64,000 nt of DNA from Alloascoidea africana. Taxonomy: Eukaryota; Ascomycota; Alloascoideomycetes; Alloascoideales; Alloascoideaceae. Below, piece after piece: positions 11,630-21,931 of the stretch. The position numbers and the translations under genes are program-made. Position 1 is the first letter of the stretch. The number at the start of each line of letters is the position of its first letter. The stretch lies in NCBI GenBank assembly GCA_030581615.1, contig JAKTTT010000046.1:103476-167475 (forward strand), written 5' to 3'. The notes under the pieces were generated by a model. That model saw only the letters and a list, made by a program, of their open reading frames with translations. It was not told where the DNA came from and searched no databases.

Positions 11630-13348
11630 GTCTGAAAAGTTGATTGGTATACAAAGAGAGAAAGGATGTGCCAAAAAAGATTACAAAACGATAATAGTGT
11701 ACGCCTGAGAACGTTGCGTATTTCTTGGAATGGGACTGAGCTGTTCTGAACTGTACTTAGTGCGTAAACCTAGGAACGGACAGTATTGGAAAGAAGAGAG
11801 ATGCCCTATTTGACCCACCAAGCTACCGATTTCGCGTCCTGTTCTGGACTTGCACAGATTTGTATAATTACCAACTCTTTTCTGACAATAGTTTAATGTG
11901 TTGAAGGCTAATTTGGCCAAGAAGAGTAGACAGTTGTGAATTTCCTATGTTAAATAATCGGCCCACCATCCCCTCCAAGACCTTTTTTTGCAGTGCTCTG
12001 GATGTGAGTGGGCCTTATTTCAAATAACCTTCCTTATTTTTATCAAACAGATATTTATTATTTTGATTGTTTTACTTTGCTGTATTGCCTCTGACCTAAG
12101 CGTAGTAGTTATAATTGGCTCGGGCGATAGAAGAAACAATTATTTAAAAAACCTTCCCGGTTGTAAATTTTGAACAATCTAGCGTGCCGATAATGCAAGC
12201 GGTAGAGTAAATGAGATATTGAAGCAAGGCGGTTCCTACCAACGAATACTAAGGTGTACCTTACATCCCCTCCTTATTTTGCTCCACCAGCCCTTCATGA
12301 TGGAGGCGCACCAAGATAATAAATAGATCTTCCATTAATGCGTGAAAGCGGAGATAATCTAACCGGATTTTTGCAATTTAAACTTCACAACAGAATGTTA
12401 ACATCTAGAATTGGTCTATTCCACTATCATTTCGGACAATCCTTTATGTGTTTGTTCGATGTGTGTAATGAACCTTAGGAAAGTCACTCGATGTCCCATG
12501 CTGCCCGTATCTAGCTTAAGCAATCCTTGCATATCACAAGTATGCTCAATGCGCCCAATATTTTTTTGGTAATATTACTCGATGGCAAGAATAGCGGGGG
12601 AAAAGGCAGTTTGGTCTATTGTTATCTTACTCGATCTACCTCCAAAACGTGATATAGACTGTGGGCACAAAAACTAAATACGTGAGCTTAAAAGAAGCCA
12701 AGCTTGGTTGATATAATAGAATTAAAGGCGAACTAGACGAATTATGAAGAGCGTCCATGCTCACATCATGACACAGAGGCATCTTTCTTGGAAAATTTAT
12801 TACGCCAAGGGGCTTTTTTCGTTATGCTCTAAGATCTTCAGTATATCCGTTGCCTCTTGGATTGAGAAAAATTAATCATTATCTCTAGTCCACAAGTAGT
12901 AAAACTTTCACCCAACTTTTCAAGTGAAAACTCTGTTATCTTGATAATTGCCTGGTTTTTTCTCGTTATATCATTTTAAAAACTACTACATTTTTTTAAT
13001 AGATATGTGTAAACAATGTTTCCCATCAACAGGAAAGGTATAACTTTGCTCGTGCCTGATATCCTTCTACGCGTCACCGAACTAAGGAATTCGAATTCAG
13101 ATTTGAGCCTCTGCATCGATTACAAGGTACTTGACTTTTTTCATCCACAGACATATGTTTACTCCACCTCAACCGGACTGAAGAACTAATGAGTTTCTTG
13201 AATATAAATATCTGGTTGAGAACAGCATGGTGGAAATGCAAAACTCCAGTAAATCTGGTTTATTCATTTAAAAGTGGTTTTGCTTCTTGCTGCGTTTTAG
13301 TTTCTCAAAGACTATATGTTTTGAGGAAGTCGCTCTTTATCCTCCAAC
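11630..13348 (+). promoter_or_regulatory. Long permease upstream region with GATAA cores and TATA box
   Basis: 1.7 kb without a credible gene, shared by the start of eIF5A (minus) and the permease (plus). On either strand it holds GATAA cores at 12315-12319, 12353-12357, 12622-12626, 12936-12940 and 12943-12947, the last two forming a close inverted pair. Such sites bind GATA factors (Gln3/Gat1/Dal80 type) upstream of nitrogen-regulated permeases in other yeasts. A TATAAATA at 13203-13210 lies about 140 bp before the permease ATG. Nitrogen control is inferred, not shown. Confidence 0.45.
13203..13210 (+). promoter_or_regulatory. TATA box of the permease gene
   Basis: TATAAATA about 140 bp upstream of the permease start codon, a normal spacing for yeast. 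Sequence match only. Confidence 0.4.
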
Positions 13349-15118
13349 ATGAACAATAGCATAATGATGTCAAGTTTATTTGATAGAAAGCCAAATTACA
13401 ATACAGAAGTGTTCAGTAACTACAATGATTCTTACACTATGGAATCCCAAACAGGAACCCAGCCAAAGACCAGATGGCAACGTTTCAAGCACACCTTTTC
13501 AAAGCTAGAGTACGATCCACCAGATCCGAACCTTTCGCCAATGGAAAGAGCGATCATAGCCACTTCAAGTGTCCCTCTTAGCCGGAAACTCAAGGCCAGG
13601 CATCTGACAATGATTGCTATAGGCGGATCAGTGGGAACCGGCTTTTTTATTGGAACTGGCACCGTGCTTCGAGATGCAGGGCCCGCTGGCCTTCTAATAG
13701 GATATATTGTTTTCAGTTCCATGATCTTTTGCACGGCTCATGCACTTGGTGAGCTCACTGTAACATTTCCAGTCACTGGAGGAGCCGCTAGTTTTTCCAC
13801 GAGGTTTATCGATCCATCTTGGGGCTTTGCAATGGGTTGGAACTACGTAATTGCATGGCTTGCGGTTCTTCCTTTGGAATTAATTGTTTCTGCAATTCTG
13901 ATGAAGTACTGGACAAGTGCAAATTCTTTAATTTTTGTGACACTTTTTTACATTGCAATTGCAATTATGAACCTTTTTGGAATTAGGGGATATGGAGAGG
14001 CCGAGTTTATTCTTTCATCTCTGAAGCTGGTGGCTGTGACCTTTTTCATCATTCTTGGAATTGTAATGGTTTGTGGAGGCGGCCCACAAGGCAACTATTT
14101 GGGCGGGAAATACTGGAGCGATCCAGGTGCTTTTGCTAACGGCTTCAAAGGTGTTTGTACATCTTTTGTTACTGCTTCTCTCTCTTTTGGAGGTACAGAA
14201 CTCATCGGTTTGGCATCAGCAGAAACAGAAAACCCTCGCAAAAATTTACCAAACGCAACAAAACAGATATTTTGGAGGATCATTCTTTTTTACATTGCCG
14301 CGCTTGTGGTTGTTGGGCTACTTGTATCCTATAACGACCCTCGGCTTGGACAAGGACATGGCTACAACTATGATCCAACAGCCAGTCCATTTGTAATTGC
14401 TGCTAAAGATGCTGGAATTGCAGGAATTCCTTCGCTTTTTAATGCAGTGATATTGGTATCTGTTCTTTCGGTTGGAAATTCTTCGGTCTTTGCATGTTCA
14501 AGAACCTTAGCTGCCTTAGCGCTACAAGAACAAGCCCCCAAGATTTTTGGATACATTGATCAGAAAGGCCGTCCTTTATTTGCGGTAATGGCAAATTTGT
14601 CTGTAGGATTAATGGCCTATATGGCCGACACCGAATACGCAATCGACGGATTCAACTGGCTATGTACCATTACTGGACTATCGTTTATCCTGACTTGGGG
14701 TTCTATCAACGTAGCCCATCTAAGGTTCAGATATGCACTCTGGGTGAATGGAAGAGGCACAGATGAACTTGTGTTTTCCTCCTTATTCGGATGGTGGGGT
14801 TCTGTGGTTGGACTGATTATAAACCTGATGATTCTTATTGCACAGTTTTGGGTTGGCTTATTTCCCATTGGCAGTGACGGTGCTGATATCATGTCTTTCT
14901 TGAAGGCTTACCTGGCAGTTATTCTTATTTTTGCATTTTGGATCGGTCATAAAATTTGGAAAAAGAACTGGGAACTATACATTAAGGCATATGAAATTGA
15001 TATCGACTTGGGTAGAAAAGAGTATGATATGGATATGCTTAGACAGGAAATTGCGGAGGAAAAGTCTAAAATTGCAGCCAGTGCTTGGTACAGGCGGTGG
15101 ATGAAAGCATGGTGTTAA
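13349..15118 (+). CDS. Amino-acid permease (yeast amino acid transporter family, GAP1-like)
   Basis: Plasma-membrane proton/amino-acid symporter of the YAT branch of the APC superfamily. Residues 1-80 are a cytosolic tail. TM1 begins RHLTMIAIGGSVGTGFFIGT, the hallmark substrate-binding helix, and about 12 hydrophobic helices follow. Other family blocks are HALGELTVTFPVTGG, FGGTELIGLASAETENPRK and SVLSVGNSSVFACSRTLAAL. The protein ends WYRRWMKAWC, resembling the Trp-Cys C-terminus of Gap1 and related permeases, which can be palmitoylated. Length 589 residues, typical. The substrate cannot be read from sequence; a general or broad-range permease is the most likely. No intron is visible. It converges on the aquaglyceroporin gene. 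Confidence 0.9.
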   Translation: MNNSIMMSSLFDRKPNYNTEVFSNYNDSYTMESQTGTQPKTRWQRFKHTFSKLEYDPPDPNLSPMERAIIATSSVPLSRKLKARHLTMIAIGGSVGTGFFIGTGTVLRDAGPAGLLIGYIVFSSMIFCTAHALGELTVTFPVTGGAASFSTRFIDPSWGFAMGWNYVIAWLAVLPLELIVSAILMKYWTSANSLIFVTLFYIAIAIMNLFGIRGYGEAEFILSSLKLVAVTFFIILGIVMVCGGGPQGNYLGGKYWSDPGAFANGFKGVCTSFVTASLSFGGTELIGLASAETENPRKNLPNATKQIFWRIILFYIAALVVVGLLVSYNDPRLGQGHGYNYDPTASPFVIAAKDAGIAGIPSLFNAVILVSVLSVGNSSVFACSRTLAALALQEQAPKIFGYIDQKGRPLFAVMANLSVGLMAYMADTEYAIDGFNWLCTITGLSFILTWGSINVAHLRFRYALWVNGRGTDELVFSSLFGWWGSVVGLIINLMILIAQFWVGLFPIGSDGADIMSFLKAYLAVILIFAFWIGHKIWKKNWELYIKAYEIDIDLGRKEYDMDMLRQEIAEEKSKIAASAWYRRWMKAWC

Positions 15119-15390
15119 TGAACAACAAGACGATTAGTTAGTGTTTTTTTAGCGGTGGCATAGCAGCCTTCATTTTGGCATTAATAATTTAAAAAGGTTC
15201 TCTGCCGTTATGTGTAATCGCAAAAACTATGATTCAGAAGATGCCTCGATAGAGAGAGGACTTTGAATACAGTTTGGAAACAAGAGATAGTTGCAGAAAC
15301 CTACAATTCATTATACAAGATATGCTCTTTCATCGGGTATCAGTACAAGTTGACATAGGACACCTCAGTTAAGAGAACAGCTTACGTATC

Positions 15391-16350
15391 CTATGGGGGA
15401 AGATACTTGCCACCATCTGTTTCATTTGATATCGATGTCTCCAAGTTTGTAGCATTTGCTGTTGGGAGAACTTTATCAAAAGATTTCCTCATGCCAAGCT
15501 TTGGCTGGTTGATAGGCGATTGAGTGCCTTTGAACATGAATATGTCGTAAAAAAGCCCACCAATTAGACAACCTAGAGTTGTAGCAACTATTGGGACCCA
15601 GAAATAGTAGTCTCCATAAGAAAACATTTCACTGCCATAGCCAACAATAGTAGCGGCAACCCGAGGGGGAAAATCTCGTGCTGGGTTCAGGGCGAAACCT
15701 GTTTGAATACCAAAAGAACCACCAATCGCCACGATGAGAAGCATCAAAGCGAACGGAAAGGTAGCCGATGTGGCACCACAATTTTCTGAATCGGTTAGAC
15801 TGAAAATCCCGAACTGGAGAAAAGCGCTCGCCGTCAGCTCCGAAAAGAATTGGGCCTGTTTTGTCAAGTACAATTTGGGAAACGTGCAAAAAATCCCCGC
15901 GGTTGCATTTTCTCCACTAACAGTCCGAATATTGTGGCCTTCGTGAGCATCGATACCGCATCGGTAGATACCATATACCAAGAATGCTGCTATAAAGGCA
16001 CCAAGGCACTGGGCTAATATATAACCAGGCACTTTGCGCCACGGAAAATCCCTAAAAGTAGCAGAGGCTATCGTCACTGCAGGGTTGATATGACCACCAG
16101 AGACACCACCACAGGAATAAAAGCCTAGCATGACGGCTAACCCCCACATCAAGTCGATTGATAGATAGTCACCAGCACCCTCGTTTAACTTGACCTGTGC
16201 CACAACTCCATCGCCAAAAGAGACAAGAACAAGCGTGCCCCAAAACTCACCAATGTAGTCTGCGTAAGCATGCCTGAACTTTGCCCATTTTGTTGGAAAC
16301 ACTGGAGTTTGATATTCCATCATCAATTCTACCTCATTGCTTTCAACCAT
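15391..16350 (-). CDS. Aquaglyceroporin (MIP family)
   Basis: Six-helix membrane channel of 319 residues. The two pore half-helices carry GGHINPAVTIA and GFALNPARDFPPR. The Asp after the second NPAR is typical of glycerol-conducting members (GlpF type) rather than water-only aquaporins, so glycerol or other polyol transport is likely. There is no long N-terminal regulatory domain like that of Fps1, so it looks like a simple facilitator. The start (MVESNEVELMMEY) is the first Met of the frame. A TATATAAA lies about 105 bp upstream. The divergent side is a 2-kb gene-free region, consistent with a regulated promoter. Confidence 0.9.
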   Translation of the reverse strand: MVESNEVELMMEYQTPVFPTKWAKFRHAYADYIGEFWGTLVLVSFGDGVVAQVKLNEGAGDYLSIDLMWGLAVMLGFYSCGGVSGGHINPAVTIASATFRDFPWRKVPGYILAQCLGAFIAAFLVYGIYRCGIDAHEGHNIRTVSGENATAGIFCTFPKLYLTKQAQFFSELTASAFLQFGIFSLTDSENCGATSATFPFALMLLIVAIGGSFGIQTGFALNPARDFPPRVAATIVGYGSEMFSYGDYYFWVPIVATTLGCLIGGLFYDIFMFKGTQSPINQPKLGMRKSFDKVLPTANATNLETSISNETDGGKYLPP

Positions 16351-18432
16351 CTTATTAGCACCGGCCCTTGATAAAAAGAAAATGAAAGCACTTTTCAGAA
16401 AGATAAAAAGACAATCTTGTAAAAAAGAAAGCGGGGAGCGACTATATCCTCCATTTATATACTTGTCTCCTCTGTATATTTAAAGCTATACACTGAAATC
16501 CTTTGCATATCCAAGGATGCAAAGAGCAGGCATGAAGAAAGTCATGTTTGATTTGGGTTCATTTTCATTTTTCAGTTGGTCTTTATGGCTGTACAGTGAT
16601 GTCTTGAATGGTAAATATTAATACAGGCCATGCAAGGAGCAATTGAGTAAAACTAACGAAAAAAATACGTTAAAAGTAATAAATTCGCGCTCCCTTAGTA
16701 GCAGATTACCACTCACGGTCCTACTTGAGTTCTGAGTTAATGGCAGATAAAAGCTGGTATCGCTTACTGTAGGGGAACCGTGGAAAATCGACCATGCATA
16801 TGGAACTTTCAGTATGTGGTTTCTATTTGAGCCTAGATTCTATACAGTAATGATCCGCCAAAGAAGGATGTTCCATGAAAACAAAAGAGATGGATATCGT
16901 GATCACTTCCTAACCTTTGCGTTTCCGAAAAATAGATCAGACCAGACCATTTGCAATGTTCAAGGTAGTAAGCATTACTGATATAATTTTATTGACTTCG
17001 GAGAAACATTACACCTTTCCGTCAGCCAAGCTTCCTCTTATCTACAGGTATTTAATAAATGCCGAGACGCCAATGAACTGATTCATGGTGCCTCCAGCCC
17101 ATGCAATTATGGGTCTGGATCTTTACGCTTGCCCACACGTTCCCGCTTGATATAGATCGGTGAATGCTCCGACAGCTGCTAGGCGATTCAGCTCTTGCTC
17201 ACGTTTTGTTAAAACTTGCTGCTAGGGTTCATTGGTATAATCACCACAACTTTCAGTCCTCCAAACTTCTTAATAACTGCCCACAAACCTTTACATCATT
17301 CACGATATTATTTCTCCACTCGAAAAAGAAGTATAGAGCAGTTAATGATCATAACCCGCTGCAAAGTTAGGGCATATTAATGTGGGGGTATTGTCATATC
17401 TACTTTTTTTCACCTCGATATTTCCGGTTATGGTTGAATGGCAATACTTTTTTGGATATTGTGGAATGTTAATAAACACTCTAGGGTAGTCATAAAAAAT
17501 GCCAATGGTTTTACCCCATCTCTCGGTAACTAGTTAAACCAGGATGACATCTATATTCATGTGATGGGCATCTTTGACTAGCAATAAAGCTGTTTGATCC
17601 TATTTTCCGGGCTAAGACACATGCACCATCCTCTACTTTGACCTTTTTACGAATGCAATCACAAAAAATATGCCATTTTTACTGCTAATGATGAGGGAGG
17701 AGAGACTCCATATCCAGCAATAGTATAAAATTGCCATACTCATCGAATTCGGAACAATACACAATGAAGCATGAAAAGTATTAATCCTGGCATCATCATT
17801 GCTCAATTCGATCTGAACTCATTCCTTGCTTTGGGCATTTAAACGGATTGCTGATTGTGGAGTCGGGCAAGCCATCATCTTTTCACATGAACAGATTGGG
17901 AACTTGGAAATCTAACAGGCATGGCAATACTGAACACGTTTTTTTCCCCAGATCTATGTACCAATTGCAATGCTTTCTCTTTTTCATTGCAGCTCAAATT
18001 TGCAGTAGTTCCAGGGAATATCAGGGTAATTTTCTTATCCTATCCACTGCGTTTGGGGAGACATCCAGAACTTTATCAGGATAATTGAAAGGCGAACTAC
18101 ACTGACCTTTTCCCTTTACCATATGGCTCTTTCCTCGTCTTGAATCATAATCCGATTCCAGTAGATTGCTTTTAGAGTTATCCTTGTGTCTGACTGTTCA
18201 ACGATTCGGCTTGTTACAAAGTTGAACTCTTCAAAAATAAAGCTCAATATGCCAGTTAGAGTAGTTTGGGAACACTCTCCAGAGTCTTCATTTACAGGAC
18301 ATGTCCCGAATTTCTTGAGACCCAATGTCTATGACTGGATTGAATTGCCGGTGGATGGGTGGATGGCCCCTTTCTTTGGTTATCTGGAGTGTCAGGTTCT
18401 CATCTCATCTCACCTTCCAACTTTCCCACCTA
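16351..18432. other. 2-kb intergenic region
   Basis: AT-rich, with only short open frames that I cannot support as genes. It separates the aquaglyceroporin (minus) from the tail-anchored protein gene (plus) and contains both promoters. No tRNA, repeat or mobile element recognised. Confidence 0.5.
16454..16461 (-). promoter_or_regulatory. TATA box of the aquaglyceroporin gene
   Basis: TATATAAA on the minus strand about 105 bp upstream of the start codon. Sequence match only. Confidence 0.4.
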
Positions 18433-20160
18433 ATGGATATTCCCTATCTTCCGATTCATTCGCCATTTGACGAGACGTGGCAAGTTCTAGATAAAGATGA
18501 TTCTGGATCGGTAAGTGCGGCTTCCTTAACTTGGATCATGTTCAGGCGGCTAACACCTTCAACCCAACAGATCCCATGCAACAACTTCATCATACTGGTA
18601 CAAATACTAGAGTCCCATCTTGGCCTTGAACAGAATACGTTGTTGGACTCAGAAGCAAGAGCACAGGTTCTACATTTTCAACAGTCTCACTCCGGATCAA
18701 AACCTTTGGTCTTCTCCAAAGACGAGTGCCGTTGTCTTTTTGAACAGCTTAGCGGAGTTGTCATTGATAGCTTATGCATGAGCAGGAACGATAGTATAGG
18801 GACAATGGAAGCTGGCGAAGTAGAGGCGGAGAGCCCTCTCACCAACTACAATAGCATATTTGATACTCCTGCCCATTCTGATGCTGCCTCTTTTTCTTCC
18901 AATTCGTCGAAAGCCAACCATGAGGACAGGGGTGATGAACACCAAAAGAGAGTGTCATTTTTTCCACATCCTGCATCACAAAGACTGTCATCGGACTTAG
19001 ACCAAATGCCCCAATTAACAACAAAATCTCCAATCCCGAGCACAGTTGACCGAAATTTGGATCCAGATACAAACTTGGAGATTGGGGTTGATTTGACTCA
19101 GTTTGTTGAGGGGTCCCAGCTTGATGAAGATGAAGAACTAGAACAGGACATGCTATCGTTTCGAAATGACGTCCGCAGACTGTCATCTGAAAGCAAGAAG
19201 GACAAGATGGCTATACAAAGCCTCTATACTAAAAATTCAATAACTTCAAAACAGATCAATAAGCTTTCAAACAAGTTAACACAGTTAACGAGAGAATTTC
19301 AGCTTCTCAAGAACTTATCTCATGTGCACTCAAAAAAGAAGAGACGAATAAGCTCACACAACTTGCAAAAATTAAAGAAACTTGGCAAGAAGAATTCTCT
19401 CAATGCGCTGAATTTAAAGAGCGAGAGACGGGGAAGAAAGAATGTTGGACAGATAATGCTACACTCCCATATCTCTGTTTCTAGTTTACAATCTGGATAT
19501 GCCTCACAGTTCAGTTCCCTCAGTGGAAGCCTACTCTCTCTGGACATTAGTCTCAAGAATGAAGAAAGATGCAGTAGTCGTCGACAAGAGACACGTGAGA
19601 ATGTTTATGACTACAGCGATAATGATGAAAGCGATTTAGATTCAGGATCGGTTGATTCACCCTTTTTCTCATCATTTAAATTCACAGACACAGAGTTTGT
19701 TATCGATGAATCACAAATTGTTGATTCTGATTTTAACAAGAATGACTTTCCTGAAAGCTCTCTTTCTTCAGAGTTCAGTTACAGAGATCAGTATCAGGAT
19801 AGTTTGAGAGAAGACAGCAACGGAGATATTCCAACCAATCTGTCTGGGTTACAACCACTGGAACAAAGTTCATATGATAACATGATGGAAGAAATATGCC
19901 AGGAAGCTGGACCACCACCACAGCAACGGTCGCAGAATCCTTATATTTCCGATCATAACTCGATAATGCTAACTGGTGATGACCCATTAGCCGGCTTTAG
20001 GTCCGACACTGGCTTTTATTCAGAGCAGAATGGTAGCAAGTTTGATCCAACTATTGACGTTGCCCTGGTATTTGACACTTCATACACGCCAGCACAAGTA
20101 GTGCTTGGAATTTTCATACTCTCGTTCTTGATACAGTTGTTTTATCAATACTGTTTGTGA
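18433..20160 (+). CDS. Tail-anchored protein with EF-hand-like motif; possibly spindle pole body (Mps2-like)
   Basis: 575 residues from MDIPYLPIHSPFDETW. Near the N-terminus, FDETWQVLDKDDSGSVSA resembles one EF-hand loop, but the last ligand position is Ser instead of Glu. The middle is acidic and Ser-rich, with a likely coiled coil around EQDMLSFRNDVRRLSSESKK and a basic patch KKKRRIS. The only membrane segment is at the very end (VVLGIFILSFLIQLFYQY) with a two-residue tail, so most of the protein faces the cytosol or nucleoplasm. The N-terminal helix plus DK..SG pattern, the coiled coil and the C-terminal anchor recall Mps2-type spindle pole body / KASH-like proteins, but similarity is too weak to name it. 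The frame is open to an earlier ATG at 18325, which is less likely as start. Confidence 0.65.
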   Translation: MDIPYLPIHSPFDETWQVLDKDDSGSVSAASLTWIMFRRLTPSTQQIPCNNFIILVQILESHLGLEQNTLLDSEARAQVLHFQQSHSGSKPLVFSKDECRCLFEQLSGVVIDSLCMSRNDSIGTMEAGEVEAESPLTNYNSIFDTPAHSDAASFSSNSSKANHEDRGDEHQKRVSFFPHPASQRLSSDLDQMPQLTTKSPIPSTVDRNLDPDTNLEIGVDLTQFVEGSQLDEDEELEQDMLSFRNDVRRLSSESKKDKMAIQSLYTKNSITSKQINKLSNKLTQLTREFQLLKNLSHVHSKKKRRISSHNLQKLKKLGKKNSLNALNLKSERRGRKNVGQIMLHSHISVSSLQSGYASQFSSLSGSLLSLDISLKNEERCSSRRQETRENVYDYSDNDESDLDSGSVDSPFFSSFKFTDTEFVIDESQIVDSDFNKNDFPESSLSSEFSYRDQYQDSLREDSNGDIPTNLSGLQPLEQSSYDNMMEEICQEAGPPPQQRSQNPYISDHNSIMLTGDDPLAGFRSDTGFYSEQNGSKFDPTIDVALVFDTSYTPAQVVLGIFILSFLIQLFYQYCL

Positions 20161-20841
20161 AGCATTGTTTGGTGGAAAGAGCTGACTGTTAATGAGAATG
20201 CCAACCATATCGGTTAGTATGTGGTATTTGCCAGCTGCCTTTCTCGAGAACGAATATATTTATTTTCCAAAAGGTACTTAACCAATCTTTCTAAATCCTT
20301 TTAACTAGTTTATTCAACTCGCCTCATGAGTGCAGTTGTAGTCTCGGCTTTTTTGATGCCCATTCGATTTGTGTGGTCTCTGTTTTGCTCGTTTATTGGG
20401 TTACCTGCATTGTACTTCTCCTAATATTTGCACAGTTGGTTTTTGCTTGCTTTCGTGCTTGGTTTCAAACCCAGCAAGAAACCCTTATGATTTGTTTTGA
20501 TGATCTGTTGTTTACACATGTCTATTTGGAGTTTAACTGGATGCTTTTAACGTTTATTATTGTAGAACTTGTGTTTGTAATGAATTACTATTCGCACGGC
20601 TGTTGAGCCGGATAATTAACTCTCTATCCACAGCCGTTTGATAGAAAAAGCATAATTCTACAATTTACAGGTTCACTCATTGCATTGAAAATATCCACTT
20701 TTATAAACTGCATTTTCCAACTTGCAATCGGATGAGGTATCATATTTGGATAATAAACACTACTACTCTGCTCTTGCTTCAAATTACTCACAATGCATAA
20801 CAACCGACGGAAGAAAAAGGAACAAGAATAGTAAAAACAAG
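20161..20841. other. Convergent 3' flanks
   Basis: T-rich region between two converging genes. A hydrophobic open frame at 20373-20606 lacks an ATG start of its own and looks compositional. Confidence 0.5.
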
Positions 20842-21827
20842 TTATACGTAAACACCAGGAGGAGCTCTTGGCTTTGAATCGACATTTGAGTCTTGGAAAA
20901 AAGAATGTTGAAGTGCTCTTTTAGCGCTTATCCTTCCAGCAGGATCATAAACAAGCATACTCTCCAACATATCAATGCCATCCTCATCCAAAAGAGGAAC
21001 GGTCTCGTTCAAGTCCTTTTTCGTCCACTTGGGGAAGGTAGGCTTGAAATCGGGCAAATAGTTGATATCGGGCCATACCTCCTCTGTTGGCGTTCCCAAA
21101 AGTCTGAAAATACGGAATATCTCATCAATTTCAGAGTCGCCAGGAAATAGAGGTTTCCTGTTTACCATCTCAGCAAAGATACAGCCAATCGACCACATAT
21201 CAACACCTGTTGAGTACTGTTTTCCACCAAGAAGAACCTCGGGGGCCCTGTACCATAGCGTCACAACTTCGTGAGTATATGCTCTTAGTGGAACGCCAAA
21301 TGCTCTTGCAAGACCAAAATCTCCCAACTTGAGGTTTCCGTCTTTATCGATCAACAAGTTTTGGGGTTTCAGGTCTCTATGCAAAACACGATGGGCGTGA
21401 CAGTACATTGTGCCTGCGACCAACTGCCTCATGAACTTTTTGACCATATCCGCGCCAAGTCCTACGCCCCTTGGGATCTTCTCCATGTATTTTTTCAGAT
21501 CTAGATCGAGAAACTCGAAAACGAGGAAAAGCTTGTGCGAGTCCGAGTGCACAATGTCGTACAACCTTACAATGTTGTCATCGTTGAGTTCTTTTAGCAG
21601 AGAGATCTCGCGGATTGCAGTTGAAGGAACACCTTCGTCTTCGGAGTCCAAACGGATTTTCTTCATGGCGACTATTCGGTTGTTGTGCTTTAAGTCCAAA
21701 GCCTTGTAAACGACACCATATGTTCCTTTGAAGGAGTGGTTAATGTTTGCAATTTGTTTTTGACCAAAAATGATTGCCTACCTTCTCCGACTTTCTCCAA
21801 CCTCTGATAGTTAGACAGTTCGCCCAT
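20842..21827 (-). CDS. CDC28: Cyclin-dependent kinase 1, two exons
   Basis: Master cell-cycle Ser/Thr kinase. Exon 1 (21827-21782) encodes [15 protein letters not shown] plus the first base of Gly and ends at a GTAGGC donor. Exon 2 (21725-20842) follows a CAAAG acceptor and restores the glycine loop GEGTYGVV. The cyclin-binding helix is the canonical PSTAIRE, the catalytic loop reads HRDLKPQN, then DFGLARAFG, and the activating Thr sits in [15 protein letters not shown]. Thr/Tyr in GTYGVV provide the inhibitory phosphorylation sites. Total 309 residues. The intron is only 56 bp and splits the glycine-rich loop. Ends [10 protein letters not shown]. Confidence 0.97.
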
Positions 21828-21931
21828 TTTTTACTCTAATAACAATCTGCTAATTCTTTATTTCTTTCGTCGACTGTCGATCTAGTTATTCTTGTTTGTT
21901 TATTAAGTGGTCTTTTTAGCCTAAGATCGTT

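Noticed and set aside
20373-20606. 77-residue hydrophobic open frame
   Set aside because: Starts on GTG, T-rich composition between converging genes, no family features.
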